A stretch of 64,000 nt of DNA, taken from positions 17,703,073 through 17,767,072 of the forward strand of contig JAOANR010000015.1 of NCBI GenBank assembly GCA_030278955.1, given 5' to 3'. This DNA comes from Hygrophila difformis (lineage: Eukaryota > Streptophyta > Magnoliopsida > Lamiales > Acanthaceae). Shown here one piece after another: positions 1-11,903 of this stretch. How positions within the stretch are numbered: position 1 is the stretch's first letter; each line of letters starts with the position of its first letter. Below the pieces are notes generated by a model. That model saw only the letters and a program-made list of their open reading frames with translations. It was not told where the DNA came from and made no database searches. Made by a program: the position numbers and the translations under genes.

Positions 1-418
1 GTTTCTACCAATTAGTGTAGTCATTTCCATATTCCTTACATGCTTTTTAGTTAAAATAAACCCTACCTTCAATCTAATGATGGTTTTGGGTTATTTATCA
101 TGCTTTCAAATGTTGAATACAAGGAAAAATTCCAGAAATGGGTTTTGTTTCATGTGTTTGCACTCTTTAAATGCTTTCCTTAGTAATAAATATGTGAGAA
201 TGTGAAACTTTTGACAAGTTTCACTAACACGAGTATTCTTTTTTTATAAAATATATCAGGATTGAATTTATTAAAAGAAAAGAGTTATGGTTCGTGGGAA
301 AGGGGTTAAAGGATATATTTCACTTTTTATTACTCATGTGGGAAACTTCAATTTCAAACGGCGCTGTGGACCTCCCCGGCATGAAACTTTTGACAATTTC
401 CTGCCTTGAAGATCCTTG
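1..418. other. AT-rich sequence, no gene seen
   Basis: No credible coding region. The 92-codon frame at 294-572 has no recognisable domain and runs into the inverted-repeat arm. From about 190 the sequence resembles the arm beginning at 419, so the repeated element may reach further left than the paired arm shows. Confidence 0.5.
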
Positions 419-560
419 CCATGAAATTTTTGACAAGTTCCCATTACATGAGTATTTTCTGGAACATAATAATCCTGGTTTTCAATTTTATTTAATGAAA
501 CCAATTTATGAAGGCGGAGTTGGGATTAGGGATATATTTATAGGTTGTCACGTTTTTATT
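190..560. repeat. Diverged tandem unit at the outer end of the left arm
   Basis: The block from about 190 to 350 and the block from about 420 to 560 align in order. Both start with GAAAyTTTTGACAAGTT, continue through an ACAyGAGTATT motif and a GGATATATTT motif, and end near a stretch with CTTTTTATTACTC. A third short copy of the opening motif lies at 382-402. The arm on the far side of the window (ending near 18,741) has only one such unit. Confidence 0.5.
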
Positions 561-2680
561 TACTCGTGTTAAGAAACTGTGCCCCCGAAAGCGCACGGAG
601 TCAAAAATTGCAGTATTTATAGTAAGTACCGGATCGTTCACTGGAGGATGTGCGATAGAAGCAGGGCCCACGTCGTTTTATAAGATTTTCCACTCGGTTA
701 CTCGATTCAAGTTTGTGTTTTGCCTATCAACTACTTGACAGAATTTAAACTAAGTTATGAAAGCAAATAAAATAAAGCAGATAAAATTATTCTAGAAAGC
801 GAATTAAATTTAGTCTAATAAAGCAATTAAATTTATTCTAAGAAAGCAATTAAAATTTTCTACGAAAGCGGTTAAAATTATACTAAGCTATGTATCATTA
901 ATCTAGGAAAGCATATTTAAATTGAGACAGAAGGGACAGGAAGAAAAGAATAAAAATTGGATAAGATTCAGATGAAATACAATTAAACTTCCATTTTAAT
1001 TACACAGATCTTTGCTTGGGATAATTCGTCAGTTAGCTAACTCTCATGCTTTCTCCACTATGTTCCCTTTAACAGACAGGTACTTACAGCGAGAATTTAC
1101 ATGCTCTTAAGACCTCAAAATCTAAGATAACACAAATTAATAACTGCCCCTGCCGAGGTATGTTATTTATCTGTGGTGGATAAGCAACACCTAACATATC
1201 ATTAGTTGATATGCCAAGTACTCCTATCATTCCCCCATGTCACACCCAAAGATTTTAATCAAGCCTGAACTATCCCTTAACTATCAGTCCTAGTAGCAGT
1301 TACACAACTCTCAATACAACCGAGTGACCTCTAATGAAAGCATTTAAAAGAAAGCGATAAAGAAAGCATTTAAAATCATATCACTTGGAGGTTTGAAAGT
1401 TTGACCCTGGTAGTAAAAGAAAGCCCCCAGTCAGAATGACCGGATGTGGATCAAGAATTCCCTATTGTCGGTGAACCGCTCGCAGTGTTCACTTCCCGTC
1501 GGGTGGTTATGAGATACAAACTAATGAAACGAACTAATAAATTAGTTCGTTCCGGATGCACTCACTCGGGACTCAAAAATAGGCTTTGGCAGAAGAGGAT
1601 AGTAGTTGAAAGAATACTCAACCCTACCTTAGAAAATAACCAAGGCCCGAATGTTGTTCCTCTGGTATTATCTGTCACACCTTATCGGAATCCAAGTGGA
1701 ATCTGACCCAGTGCAATATTTAATATAAGATTTCCAACAAACAACAATTTTGGAAAATAATTGATATTTGAAAATCATTCCCTAAACAGGTACTAGACTC
1801 TAAATTAAAACACAGATCCTTTCAGTCTAGATGAGACATACTCGCTGACTCTGCTTCTAATTTCCCAAAATCAACCCCCAGTCAGATATGAGTTAGTCAT
1901 AACTGTGGAATTTATCCCTTACTCAGATCCGGATTTTATAAATGAATTTTTGTTGGAAATTTATTATGAGACATCTGATTAAAATCAAGACTCCTATGTC
2001 CAAGGGAAGGATCCCAAAATAATATTGACCACAAGATCTACATAATAATATCATGCATAAGTTTATAGAGAAGTGTAAAATAAATAACCCAAAATATAAG
2101 GTGGGTTTAGACAGAAGTTGATACACAGAGATGAAATAGCCGGATATGAGAAGAATTTATTTGGCTAAAAAGATGACTGAAATAACTGGGGTTATCCGGA
2201 CTGCAAACATCTGCTATCCAGGTCCCAACTATTCCAGGTGGAACGGTTTTTAGATAGCGGGATGGCCTTATATGTCAGTTGCCACTGTCATTCAGACCTC
2301 CACTCTCTATGAAGTTGGAAGTGAAAACCCACATGCTCGGGATGGCCTTACTGCAGAAATTATTAGACGATATTGGCAAATATCATCTAACATTACTACA
2401 ACTCGGAATTCAGGTTTGAAATTAAGATAAAGAAAGAGAAACTGTATCCGGATAGGAGTCAGCTTAGCAGCTATTATAATCCCGGATGGACGAATCGCCA
2501 AGGCTTCCACCGGCCACTATCCGGACCATGCAAAATAACATCTAGTAATTAATATACAGACCACGAGCTGGTTTATTCGTGTGGGAATACCCGCCAACAT
2601 TAGTCTGTTATATCTCTTACTAGCTGTTTCACACAACACGGGTAAAGACAAAATAAATAAAAGAAAATATTTTTGGTCCA
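419..2680 (+). repeat. Left arm of a diverged long inverted repeat
   Basis: Read in reverse complement, this stretch follows 16,555-18,741 in the same order. Matching landmarks are the ATTTTTGAC/GTCAAAAGT ends, the block around 480-690 (partner 18,480-18,660), the GAAAGC/GCTTTC-rich block at 770-920 (partner 18,280-18,420), 1,130-1,260 (partner 17,940-18,090), and 2,185-2,240 (partner about 16,970-17,000). Identity looks like roughly 75-80% with indels. I see no transposase or pol domain. It could be a terminal inverted repeat of a large non-autonomous element, or two opposed copies of a long LTR or leader segment. A TATA-like motif lies near 610-628 on the minus strand. Confidence 0.75.
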
Positions 2681-2939
2681 TCTTGTATGAGAGACATTGG
2701 TTTCTCATGCAAGGGTATGAAAATTAATCCATAATTACTCTTTATGGTCTAAATAATCACTCATTCCATAATTAATTAATTAATCACAGTCCGGATTATA
2801 TACTTAGATCATTAGAGTTTAATTTATATAGAAAAATCTTTTAATGGAGATTGAACAAAATTCTTTACATCAAATTTATCATGGGTTGAGATCATTGGAT
2901 TTCAACCACAAAATATTAATATAAAGGTTCAATTAGTTA
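2681..2939. other. AT-rich inner flank of the inverted repeat
   Basis: Low-complexity AT-rich sequence with ATTA runs near 2,770. Pairing with the right arm fades here. No coding region or RNA gene seen. Confidence 0.4.
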
Positions 2940-3460
2940 ATGGGATGAGATGGAGAATAAAAATTTGGCAAGAGGGTGCCAAGCATGTCGTGAAACAGAA
3001 ATTGTGTCGTGAACCGTGGGTCCACGACAGGGGGATCACGACAGAGAGGTGGGAAATAAGAGAAATTGGATATTTTGAAAATTAGGTTTGTTGTGTCGCT
3101 AGACAAAAATCCGTGTCGCTAGGCGTGGCCTCGCGACAGGGGTCTAGCGACACAAGGTTTGAAAATTCAACGAGGGCATAATTCGTGTCGCGGAAGAAGG
3201 AGTGTGTCGCGGACCGTGGGTCCGCGACAGGGGTTTCGCGACAGAGCCCTTCCAGAATAAATTGCAAGTATTTGGGTCCTCTGTCGCTAATCAAGGAGTG
3301 TGTCGCGGACCGTGGGTCCGCGACAGGGGTTTCGCGACAGAGGAATTTTAAAAATTTTATAAAATTTTGGTAGCATAACGCCTTATATTGCATTGCAGGG
3401 AAGTGCGTTGTGGGATCACAACGGGAAAATTACGTTGCAACCCGTGGGGTTACAACGTGA
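2940..3460. repeat. Cluster of TGTCGC...GCGACA hairpin repeats
   Basis: About four related units spaced roughly 100 bp apart. Each has a TGTCGC-type motif, a central CCGTGGGTC-like part and a closing CGACAGGGG. Two (3,205-3,229 and 3,301-3,325) are perfect palindromes: an 11-bp stem TGTCGCGGACC and a 3-nt GTG loop. Earlier units near 3,000-3,045 and 3,096-3,150 are diverged versions. A similar inverted motif based on GTTG/CAAC follows near 3,405-3,460. Short open frames here arise from the repetition and I do not treat them as genes. Confidence 0.8.
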
Positions 3461-4195
3461 TGCAATACAATAAAGGAGATGAGATTTTTAAATAAATATG
3501 CACAAACACTTTAATGCTTTCCCTTTCTAGATCTAAAGAACTAAAATAAAAATAAAAAATAAATAAATACACTATCTAAAACTAAAGATAACAAGAGCAG
3601 AATAAAAAAGATAAAAAAAATAAAAAATAAAAAAAAAAACTAGAGAAGCAGCAAAACTAAAAAAAATAAAAGTCTACCTAACAAACTAAAACTAGAATAA
3701 AAACAAACTCTAAACCTATCAAGGGATAAGCATCAAGTGATTATACATTTATTAAATCTAATAAAGCAATAAATCTAACTAAAACATAAAAAAATCAAGT
3801 AATCAAAAATGCAAGAAAACAGTAAACCAAACCATGGAATAAATTCCATAACATATTTTTATGAGTCATTTTCTTGCATTAATACCACAAACTAAAGCAT
3901 GTCCAAAAACACCCATGGATTGAATGTTTCAAACCAAAAAACAAAAATAACAAACTGAAAAATAAAAAAGTGAACACTAGCTACCCTAATTTATTACAAA
4001 GCATAAATCAAAACTAAGCTAAAATCTATTTCTACATTGCATAAAATTAAACTAGCTACCTACACTAATTTTTGGAGAGCACAGTGGTGCCTCCAAGAAT
4101 AATAAAAAAAATTAAATGTAGCTAGGTTACTGTTCAAAGGGGTGGGAGGATATATTTATAGAGAGTATGGAAAAAGCCCTAGGCCCAATTAAGGC
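3461..4195. other. A-rich noncoding stretch
   Basis: Strongly A-rich on the plus strand, with many AAAATAAA runs, especially 3,540-3,720. No coding region is supported. A TATATTTATA motif near 4,150 could be a promoter element of an old retroelement, but nothing else confirms it. Confidence 0.4.
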
Positions 4196-4690
4196 CCATG
4201 TCGCTAGACAAAATTGCTGTGTCGTGGAACAATTTGTGGCTAGGGACACAAAATATAATTGCATTTCTCTTCAGGGCTGTGAGCATGAGGGGACGGGAGC
4301 TCGAGTCCCAGGAGGATAAGACGAAAATCTCCTACCCAACGGGACCTCAAGTCATGGGAGCTCCTTGTTGATTTGACATGTGGGAAATTTGGAAATGAGT
4401 GTGTCACGTGACCTGCTCGTGCCTGTTACTTCAATTCTCTCTCCGTGTCGCGATACTGTGTGGCGCGGAACTGTGCCTCGCGACATTAGACGTGTCCTGA
4501 TACTCGATTTTTTTCTGTTCTTGAACATCCCCAGTCCTTAAGCATTTTCCCTGTCGCTAGAGGAGCTGTCGCTAGCCATGGCCTCGCGACACGGATTTCT
4601 GTCTTGAGCCTCTCTCACAGTCCCTAAACAATTTTCCTGTCCCTAGACTCCGTGTCGCTAAACATGGCCTCGCAACAGGATTTGTTTAGC
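4196..4690. repeat. Second, looser cluster of TGTCGC/GCGACA motifs
   Basis: Motifs of the same family as at 2,940-3,460 recur near 4,199, 4,220, 4,446-4,485, 4,551-4,600 and 4,645-4,680, often as TGTCGCTAG followed by GGCCTCGCGACA. Spacing is irregular and the copies are more diverged. This suggests one hairpin family that multiplied locally within the core of the inverted repeat. Confidence 0.65.
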
Positions 4691-4699
4691 GGCACCGGG

Positions 4700-5560
4700 G
4701 TCCCGAGGTCCGGATAATTTTTCTCTCTCTTTTTCTTTTCCCTTTCCTCTCTCTTTTTTCTCTTCGTTCTCTTTCCTTCATTCTTTCTTCTTCATTCTCT
4801 TGTTTCCAGTTTTCAAAATCCTTTCCAGTTTTCTTCATTTTCTTTCTTTCCTCTTCTTTTCTTCTTCCATTTCTTCATTCCATTCTCTTCTCTTTTCTAA
4901 TGGTGTTTGGAAAAAATTGATGGTGGATAAGACGGGAAGGCGGCAGTGGTGCAAGGGGCGATGGTGGCGCCGATCGGAGTTGGCGGCGGCGGCTGTGAGT
5001 GCTCGGGCAGCGGTGGCGGCGACCGGGGCCGTTCTCCTCTCTCTCTCACGTCTCTTCCTTGCTTCTCTTTTTCTTCTTTTTGTCTTGTTTCACTGATTTG
5101 TGATGGTTTGAGGAGAAGGGATTGGTGTTGGCGATTGGAGTCCGGCGAATGAAGGGGATGGCGACGGAGGTGGATGGCGCTTGCCGGAATCTGGAAATGG
5201 ACGGAGGTGGTGGCCGGCGGCGGACGAGCGGCGTCGGATCTGGACGGAGCTTGGAATGGTGGTGGCGAATTTGGGGGGCTGAGATGGTGGTGGTGGGTGG
5301 CTGGAGCTTGCTGTGGATCTCGCCGGATTTTCAGATTGGAACAGCGAAGGAAAGCAGCGGCTGCTGCTGTTGAACGGGGCAGCGGCGGCGCCAGAGCAAT
5401 GGTGATGAAGGTGGCCGGCGGCGGCGGCGCCGCCGGCGGCAGGGTTGGGGTTAGGGTTAGGGTTAGGATGGTTGGGCTTAGGTTTGGGCTTAAGTTTGGG
5501 CTTAAGTGGTGTAATGGGCCAAAGGTGGAAATGGTGTAATGGGCCATCAGTGATTTGGGC
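4700..5560. other. Pyrimidine tract followed by a GC-rich low-complexity block
   Basis: About 200 bp of almost pure C/T (4,714-4,910) lead into a G- and GGC-rich block (4,920-5,480), with short repeats of GGGCTTAAG near 5,478-5,510. Open frames on both strands (for example 4,897-5,547 minus) encode Pro/Ala/Ser/His-rich low-complexity sequence without a domain and overlap one another, so I attribute them to base composition. Similar GC-rich blocks lie in the Gyp1 LTRs (8,510-8,660) and at 45,900-46,100, so this may be leader or LTR sequence of an old element. Confidence 0.45.
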
Positions 5561-6539
5561 CTGCTGGACTGGAGTTCAAATTGGACTGGACTAAATCAAA
5601 TTAAATCACCTGCAATTAATTTAAATCAAAAGTGATTAGTGGACCAATTAATTCTTGATTGTAGCAAAAAATAAAATAAAAATAAACATAAAAAGTAAAA
5701 AATATATATACATCAAATATAAAATAATATATGTATATTTGTTTCCATTTGATTATTTAGCTTGTATTCCGTTTAATGGACCCATGTTTCATCGAACAAA
5801 CACTACAAACCATAATTATCAAATGTGGGATTTTAATATTTTTATCATGTTTTTGTATTTTTTTAATATGAATTTAATAAAAATAACAATATTTTTGTGT
5901 TTTTCAATACCAGCTTATTATTTATACAAACTTGTACATATCTGTTAAATTCGACTGCTTTCTTATTTAAATAAGATCGGAATGCGATCAAATATCCGTA
6001 TTAGACACGGAAATAGATTAAAAATAATGGTCAGTTTTTGGCCATTATCAGAATGTTTGTTTCAACTAGGTTGCATTTATTATGTTCTAGTTAACTTGCA
6101 TTCTTAATAAATGCATGTTTAGTGGGTTTTTGGTATGATTTTATGCCTTAGAGCTTCAAATAAGTGTTCTTAGGTTTTAGATAATTTAAGGCTTCTTAGA
6201 AATAGGTTTTAATGCTTTCTATGCGTCTTTATTTTCTTTAGATCTTTTATTCATGCTACCTTAGATAATCTAAGTGTTCTTATTTTATGCAAGTAGTTCT
6301 TAGACTTTTCATTATTTTAGGTAGATTAACCTTTAAATTCCTTGTTTGTAGTCTTAGGGTTATTCTCATGCTATTACCCACTGTACATGCATCATTCTTG
6401 AAAACCACAAAATATTCACAAATATGGCTGCGAGATGACACTGATGTGAAATGAGTGATGGGGTCAATCCCATCTATCATAAACCGCATTCAGCTTAGAA
6501 ACCACATTCATGTTTGTGAACAAAAAATACACTTATATA
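5561..6539. other. AT-rich noncoding stretch
   Basis: AT-rich sequence with runs of AAATAAA and TTTTTATT. No domain-bearing frame, RNA gene or recognisable repeat. The short open frames are not supported. Confidence 0.4.
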
Positions 6540-6807
6540 AAAATTCCATGCAATGCGGTTTATACCGCATTGCCTAAAAAGACCGCATTGCCTAAAAAGA
6601 CCGCATTGCATGACCAAAATGATGTTTGTTTTCTCTTTCAATGCGGTTTCCATCAATTCGGTTTACGCAATGCGGTATATACCACATTGCCTATGTAAAC
6701 CGAATTGCATTAGAAACAGCATTGCTTGCATTCCAGACCCTTCATGCCTTAAGTTTATTTTATTTGCCTCACCAATGCGGATTACGTCAATTCGGTTTAT
6801 ACCGAAT
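6540..6807. repeat. Cluster of AATGCGGT...ACCGCATT hairpins, left part
   Basis: Repeated short inverted motifs, typically CAATGCGGT, a TTAT loop and ACCGCATTG (9-bp stem), with variants CAATTCGGT...ACCGAATTG. Copies lie near 6,550-6,575, 6,583-6,610, 6,640-6,720 and 6,774-6,807. The cluster is cut by Gyp1 inside one hairpin and resumes at 16,152. Confidence 0.75.
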
Positions 6808-7266
6808 TGTAACGCCCCAAAAATTTAAAACCAAATTTCTGTGACGTCACGGCCGTGTTACCTCTCTTAAACTGTTGGCCAATCAATTTAAGATCAATAA
6901 CACGTAGCCAAGTAACCAGGAAGCCAATGAATCATAATATCAGAGTACAAATCCAGAAAGGAAACCTCACGTCATAACAGACGTCCGGCTTACAAGCCTT
7001 ATTTATGCGACATAACAGTCGACATATCAGTCTCATCTCACCTGTCAGAGATATCAAATTAAACACAAGACAGAGTATAGTGTACCGATCCGTACCACAA
7101 CAGTACGAGACTAGGTAATAAGTCATAGCATATTATTCAAGTCAAGCACATAAGTCCACAACATGCTAATGCATCCCTAGGTAGATCACTCATCCCCAAA
7201 CCCCACATCGTGCTCAGGCTCTGCGTCCTCCCCGGGAATATCTATACATAAAAACATAGCAAGGGT

Positions 7267-7281
7267 CAGTACAAGGTACTG
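7267..7281 (-). promoter_or_regulatory. Conserved LTR hairpin (CAGTAC stem) before an AG acceptor-like site
   Basis: Read on the minus strand, CAGTAC pairs with GTACTG around a 3-nt loop. About 25 nt downstream a T-rich stretch ends in TATAG (AG at 7,242). The same arrangement with different stem sequences occurs in the other Gypsy LTRs here. The identical copy in the 5' LTR is at 13,902-13,916. Confidence 0.55.
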
Positions 7282-7830
7282 AGCAAGAATAGAAGAATCG
7301 GCATAAGGGGAAACAAGAATTAACTTGATTCCCTAGAAATATATTTATACATATAGGTGAAGGTATATTCCGTTTTTAAACATTTATTAGGCATAACATA
7401 AAAATTGAGCAGAGCAAATAAGTAAACATCACACCGTCCCATACCGGTGCTTCAACCACAGCAAATAAGATGAATGATGGATGATGAGATGAAATGTTAT
7501 GACCTAAAATGTCTATCTACCCTAAATGCAACACATAAGCATGTCTAGCGCGCACCTAGGTACCATGGTCGGTATTCCCTCCCATATAAGGGTCCACACC
7601 CCTTAATGGTCGAGAGACATACCCACAGTGCCCCCGCCGCGGACACCAACAGCTGAAATCGTGGCTTACGGCAAGCGGGTCTGGCTAAGGGTCATGAGCC
7701 CTTTCTAGCCCAATACAGACTAGGATATAAATCCTTTCCAGTCTCAATGCTTCTGGGTAGCAATCCCACTATGCCCCTCATCGGATACCGATTCGCAAGC
7801 ATAGTGTATCCTACCGTCGTGGCATATTCA

Positions 7831-7950
7831 CATATCATCACAGATATTCACATATCATCACAGATATTCACATATCATCACAGATTTTCACATATCATCA
7901 CAGATATTCTCATATCATCACAGATATTCACATATCATCCCAGATATTCA
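7831..7950. repeat. Six tandem 20-bp units in the Gyp1 LTR
   Basis: Six consecutive copies of a unit close to CATATCATCACAGATATTCA, with single-base variants in units 3, 4 and 6. The same array with the same variants is in the other LTR at 14,466-14,585, so it predates insertion. Confidence 0.95.
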
Positions 7951-9512
7951 GATTCAATTCAATCACTCCTCTCGAGTGAAGTATTTTCTTTAAAATAGAT
8001 AGCTTTAAAATAGTCTGGGCTCTTTGAAATATACTACTAGTTTATAAATGATAACTTTAAAAATAATAATACTTGAAAATAATAGTTTTTAGAATAATCC
8101 GGGCTCTTTAAAATAGTAGTTTTAAAATATTCCGGGGTGTGCCAAGTCCCACGTATCGGCATCAACAACTCATCGCGAGTTAAGTGTCAAAGGTGTGCCA
8201 AGCCCCACATATCGGCACCAACACATGTTCAGATTCAATTCCACACATGTCAATGCGTAAATCACGCGTCATGACAAAATAAACAACTCACCACGAGTTA
8301 AGTGTCAAGGGTGTGCCAAACCCCACATATCGGCACCAACACTCACATCAACATAGAAGCGGAACAAGACTCGATCTCAACTAAGGCATAGTAGATCACC
8401 GCTAATCGCAACTAAGTTCAAAGATTGTGAGCATAATGATGGTTATGGCATGCTAGAAGCATAAGAAGAACTAAGGAAACACGAAGGACGAAGAACCGGA
8501 AAACGAGCGGACGAATCGCGCGGGCAGGGGAGCTGGCGCGCTCCCCGCGCGGTTTTCTCAAGAAAACCGCGCCAACCCCGCGCGGGCTCCTTCGTCGCGA
8601 CGTTCGATTCGATCGCGCGCTGCTCGCGCGCTGTTTGGCAAAAGGGCGCCCCAACTGCGCGCCGACACATCAGAATTGATGGAAATGGCGATTTCCGGCC
8701 ATTCCACCGATTATGCCCCCATTTAGGCCTATCTCTACCCTTGCCTGGTATGTAGATGAGTCCCCAAGCTCCTCTTCTCAACCTGCAAGCTTCCAATCAA
8801 CAATTCCAAGCCTATATTGCAAGAATCAAGCTCCAAACATCATAATTCATCCAAGAACATGATTTCTTGATCTTGAAACCATTTGAAGCTTAAAAACTGA
8901 AATCAACAACACCAAAATGGTCTCAAGTACTAACCTTAGCTCCCAAGACTGATTTGTAACTCCCAAGCAAGGATTTAACACAATTTCCAAGTCGATCTAC
9001 AAGAATTCATCCCAAAATCATTTAATCCCGCCACCAACTTGCTCCCTTCAAAACCCACCTCAATACTCTTCCAAACCATGAAATACTTGCTGTAAATTAC
9101 TTACCTAAGGTAGCATGATGAAACCCCCAATCGATTTGAGCATAAAATCAAGGATTTGGGAGGATTTGGCACCAATCCTAGCTCCCCAAAGAAGAGTGAC
9201 GGGAAAGAGAAGATGAGGATGAAGAAATGGGTTTCTTAACCCAACAAACCTGATTTTGAAGAGTCAAAATGGATCCGGGTCGGCCACGGGTCTCGGTTCG
9301 GGTCGGAATGTGGGTTAAAAGAGTTACACCACTTGTCTTAACCACATTGCACCCATTTGAGCACTTGACTCTTATTATCTAGTGAGTTGAACTCACTTAT
9401 TTCCCCCACTTAAATCTTCATTCCCTACAAAATAATCCACATACTAAGTCTTTTGTTAATTAACCATAACTAAATTAAATTAATTATGAGTTAATTAAAT
9501 CGGGGTGTTACA

Positions 9513-9526
9513 ATCTCTCCCCCTTA
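9513..9526 (-). promoter_or_regulatory. Gyp1 polypurine tract
   Basis: On the minus strand AAGGGGGAGAGAT lies directly before the 3' LTR. This is the usual primer site for plus-strand DNA synthesis. A TTCGAGGACGAA motif common just before the tract in this lineage is also present (about 9,535-9,548). Confidence 0.85.
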
Positions 9527-9572
9527 GGATCATTCGTCCTCGAATGAAACAGTATGGATTAAGGTCATTACT

Positions 9573-11560
9573 TCACTGAATTGGAGTCAAATCCAATTCA
9601 GGATAACGCCCAGCCATGCTTTCCTCTGTCTCCCAAGTGGCATCCTCTACGCCATGTCTCGACCAAAGTACTTTCACCATTTTGATCACCTTCTTGCGAA
9701 GTACCTTTTCTTTAGGGTCGAGAATCGCCACGGGGTATTCTTCGTATTCTAGGTTGTCATCCAACTCCACCTCCTCCGGTTGTATAACCTTGTTAGGATC
9801 CGATATAAACATCCTCAACTGAGAGACGTGGAAAACGTTGTGCACCTTTCCCACCTCAGTTGGCAATTCTAACCGGTAAGCGACCTTCCCAATCTTCTTA
9901 GTGATCTCATAGGGGCCTATAAATCTGGGACTCAGTTTCCCTTTCTTCCCAAATCGTCTCACGCCCCTCATGGGTGACACTCTCAAAAGTACCCAATCTC
10001 CAACCTCGAATTCAATGTCTCTCCTGGACAAATCAGCATAACTCTTTTGACGATTCTGAGCTTCCTTCATTCTGTCTCTGACCACTCTCACCACTTCAGT
10101 GGTCTGTTCAATGAGTTCAGGACCCATCACCACTCGCTCTGAAGGATCACTCCAACACAAGGGTGTCCTGCACTTTCTTCCGTATAAGGCCTCGAAAGGC
10201 GCCATACGAATACTCGCGTGATAGCTATTGTTGTAGGAGAACTCCACCAAAGGTAGATGTTCCTCCCACGATCCTTGAAAATCCATCACACACGCCCTCA
10301 ACATATCTTCCAAGATTCTAATGGTCCTTTCGGTCTGTCCATCAGTCTGAGGGTGCCACACAGTACTCATACTGATCTGCGTCCCAAAGACTGTCTGCAA
10401 TTCCTTCCAGAACCTTGACAGGAATCTGGAATCTCTGTCGGAATTGATTTCTCGAGGAATACCAAAACGTCTAAGCACATGTTGGATGTAAGCGCCAGTG
10501 AGCTGTTGCATGCTCCAATTCAATCTCATTGGTATAAACACAGCACTCTTGGTTAGTCGGTCCACAACTACCCAAATAGTATCAAAACTGCTCCGTGTCC
10601 TGGGTAGCCCGGTGACAAAGTCCATAGCAATGGATTCCCATTTCCAAGTAGGAACATCCAAAGGTTGTAATAAGCCTGAAGGTCTCATGTGCTCGGCTTT
10701 CACCTTCTGGCAAGTGGAACACCTAGACACAAATTCTGCCACTTCCTTCTTCATGCCTTTCCACCAATAGTTTTGCCTCAAATCCTTGTACATCTTTACT
10801 GCTCCCGGATGTACGGAGTAAGGTGTGCAATGTGCTTCCTCCATAATTTTTTTTCCTTTCAGCGCCTGATCTTTCGGAGGCACACACCAACGGTCCCCAA
10901 ACTTGATCATATCCTTGCTATCAATCACAAGGCCTTCCGCTTTACCCTTACGAATCTGAGCTTTCAAATGCATCATCTCTTGACTTACAGCTTGACTTAG
11001 TCTGAGTTCCTCAAGTAATGATGGCACCACCGTCATAGCATTCAATCTTGCTATCGTGTCGTAAGGAACAACCACAACACCTTCCTTGTCCAACTCTTGC
11101 CTTAACTTCCAAGGGAGAGTAATTGAATTCAGTACATGTCCTTTCCTACTTAGTGCATCAGCCACCCGGTTGGCTTTCCCTTCTATGTACTGAATACTCG
11201 TGTCGTAGTCCTGCAAAAGCTCTAACCACCTTCTTTGCCTACCGCTCATCTTATCTGCAGTGTAGAGACATTTAAGGTTCTTATGATCCGAATAGATTTG
11301 ACACTTGGCTCCGTAAAGATAATGCCTCCAAATTTTTAATGCATGCACGACCGCTGCCATCTCCAGGTCGTGAGTCGGGTAATTCAGCTCGTGAGGCTTT
11401 AATTGTCTAGATGCATACGCAATCACCTTGCCATACTGAATAAGCACACACCCAAGTCCTCGATAATATGCATCTGTGTCTACCTCTTATTCCCCCGATT
11501 CATCAGGTAACACTAAGGCCGGAGCCTCTGTCACCTTCTTCTTCGGTAAAGGAAATCCTT
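9573..11560 (-). pseudogene. pol: Gyp1 RNase H - integrase - chromodomain
   Basis: A 624-codon open frame (11,447-9,573), whose RNase H homology continues upstream to about 11,560 through a stop codon. RNase H shows the TDA motif just upstream of the open part, then [11 protein letters not shown]. Integrase has the HHCC zinc-binding region (SVHPG..., CSTCQKVK) and the D, D-35-E triad: [15 protein letters not shown], and Glu in GQTERTI. The C-terminal end (VAILDPKEK to ATWE) matches a chromodomain, which in this lineage guides integration to particular chromatin. The first RNase H residues are interrupted by TAA, and no RT precedes them, so the polyprotein cannot be made whole. The integrase core looks unbroken. 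Domain names follow family motifs; loss of function is inferred. Confidence 0.9.
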
Positions 11561-11888
11561 GGTATCCCGCAGTCTAATCTGGCTTGGTACTTAGACAGCC
11601 AATCCATTCCCAAAATCACGTCAAAATCGGCCAAATCTAGCACCACTAGATTCGCTCTGAACTCTCACTCTTTGATGATTATCTGTGCATCGGGTTTAAT
11701 CCACTGGCTCCGTATGAGGTCTCCCGAAGGTAGCTAACAGGGAGTTGATAAGCCTCCAGTGGTCCCATATCATTATTAGTTACGAATTCCGATGATATAA
11801 ACGAGCATGATGCACCAGAATCATATAAGGCATAAGCAGGCACATTATTAACTAGTATAGTACCTACGCATTTAATAACATAAGGCAC
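11545..11888 (-). pseudogene. Gyp1 protease remnant
   Basis: Reading right to left, a frame contains the aspartic protease signature (YALYDSGASCSFIS) and, after a shift of frame and a TGA near 11,665-11,670, the downstream flap motif [11 protein letters not shown]. The protease would cleave Gag-Pol. The frame is separated from gag by one in-frame TAA (11,904-11,906) and is disrupted by at least one frameshift. Just after the GMDWL motif the sequence jumps to the end of the RT/RNase H linker (PALVLPDESGE), so the whole RT domain is absent. The junction lies at about 11,545-11,590. Confidence 0.85.
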
Positions 11889-11903
11889 TACCTGGGGTAC
11901 TTG

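Larger units (their letters stand above)
6808..9512 (-). repeat. Gyp1 3' LTR (2,705 bp)
   Basis: Left LTR, the 3' LTR in the element's orientation. It contains six 20-bp tandem units at 7,831-7,950, three copies of a GTGTGCCAAG..CCCAC..TATCGGCA motif (about 8,136, 8,191 and 8,309), and a GC-rich block at 8,510-8,660. The short open frames inside it recur identically in the other LTR and are not genes. Confidence 0.95.

Noticed and set aside
3000..3340. Regularly spaced palindromic repeats resembling a CRISPR array
   Set aside because: Plant nuclear context, diverged repeats, irregular spacers and no cas genes; a hairpin repeat family fits better.
5451..5467. Short TTAGGG-like run that could suggest a telomere remnant
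   Set aside because: Fewer than three units, inside a G-rich low-complexity block with other GGGTT/GGGCTT repeats.
4897..5547. 216-codon frame, Pro/Ala/Ser-rich, minus strand, with overlapping frames on the plus strand
   Set aside because: Low complexity, no domain, several overlapping frames in a GC-rich block; best explained by composition.
7831..7950. 20-bp tandem array as a possible CRISPR or satellite
   Set aside because: Units abut without spacers and lie in both LTRs of Gyp1; it is an LTR minisatellite.
8418..8796. 78- and 117-codon frames, repeated at 15,057-15,435
   Set aside because: They lie inside the two LTR copies, overlap each other in a GC-rich block and have no domain.
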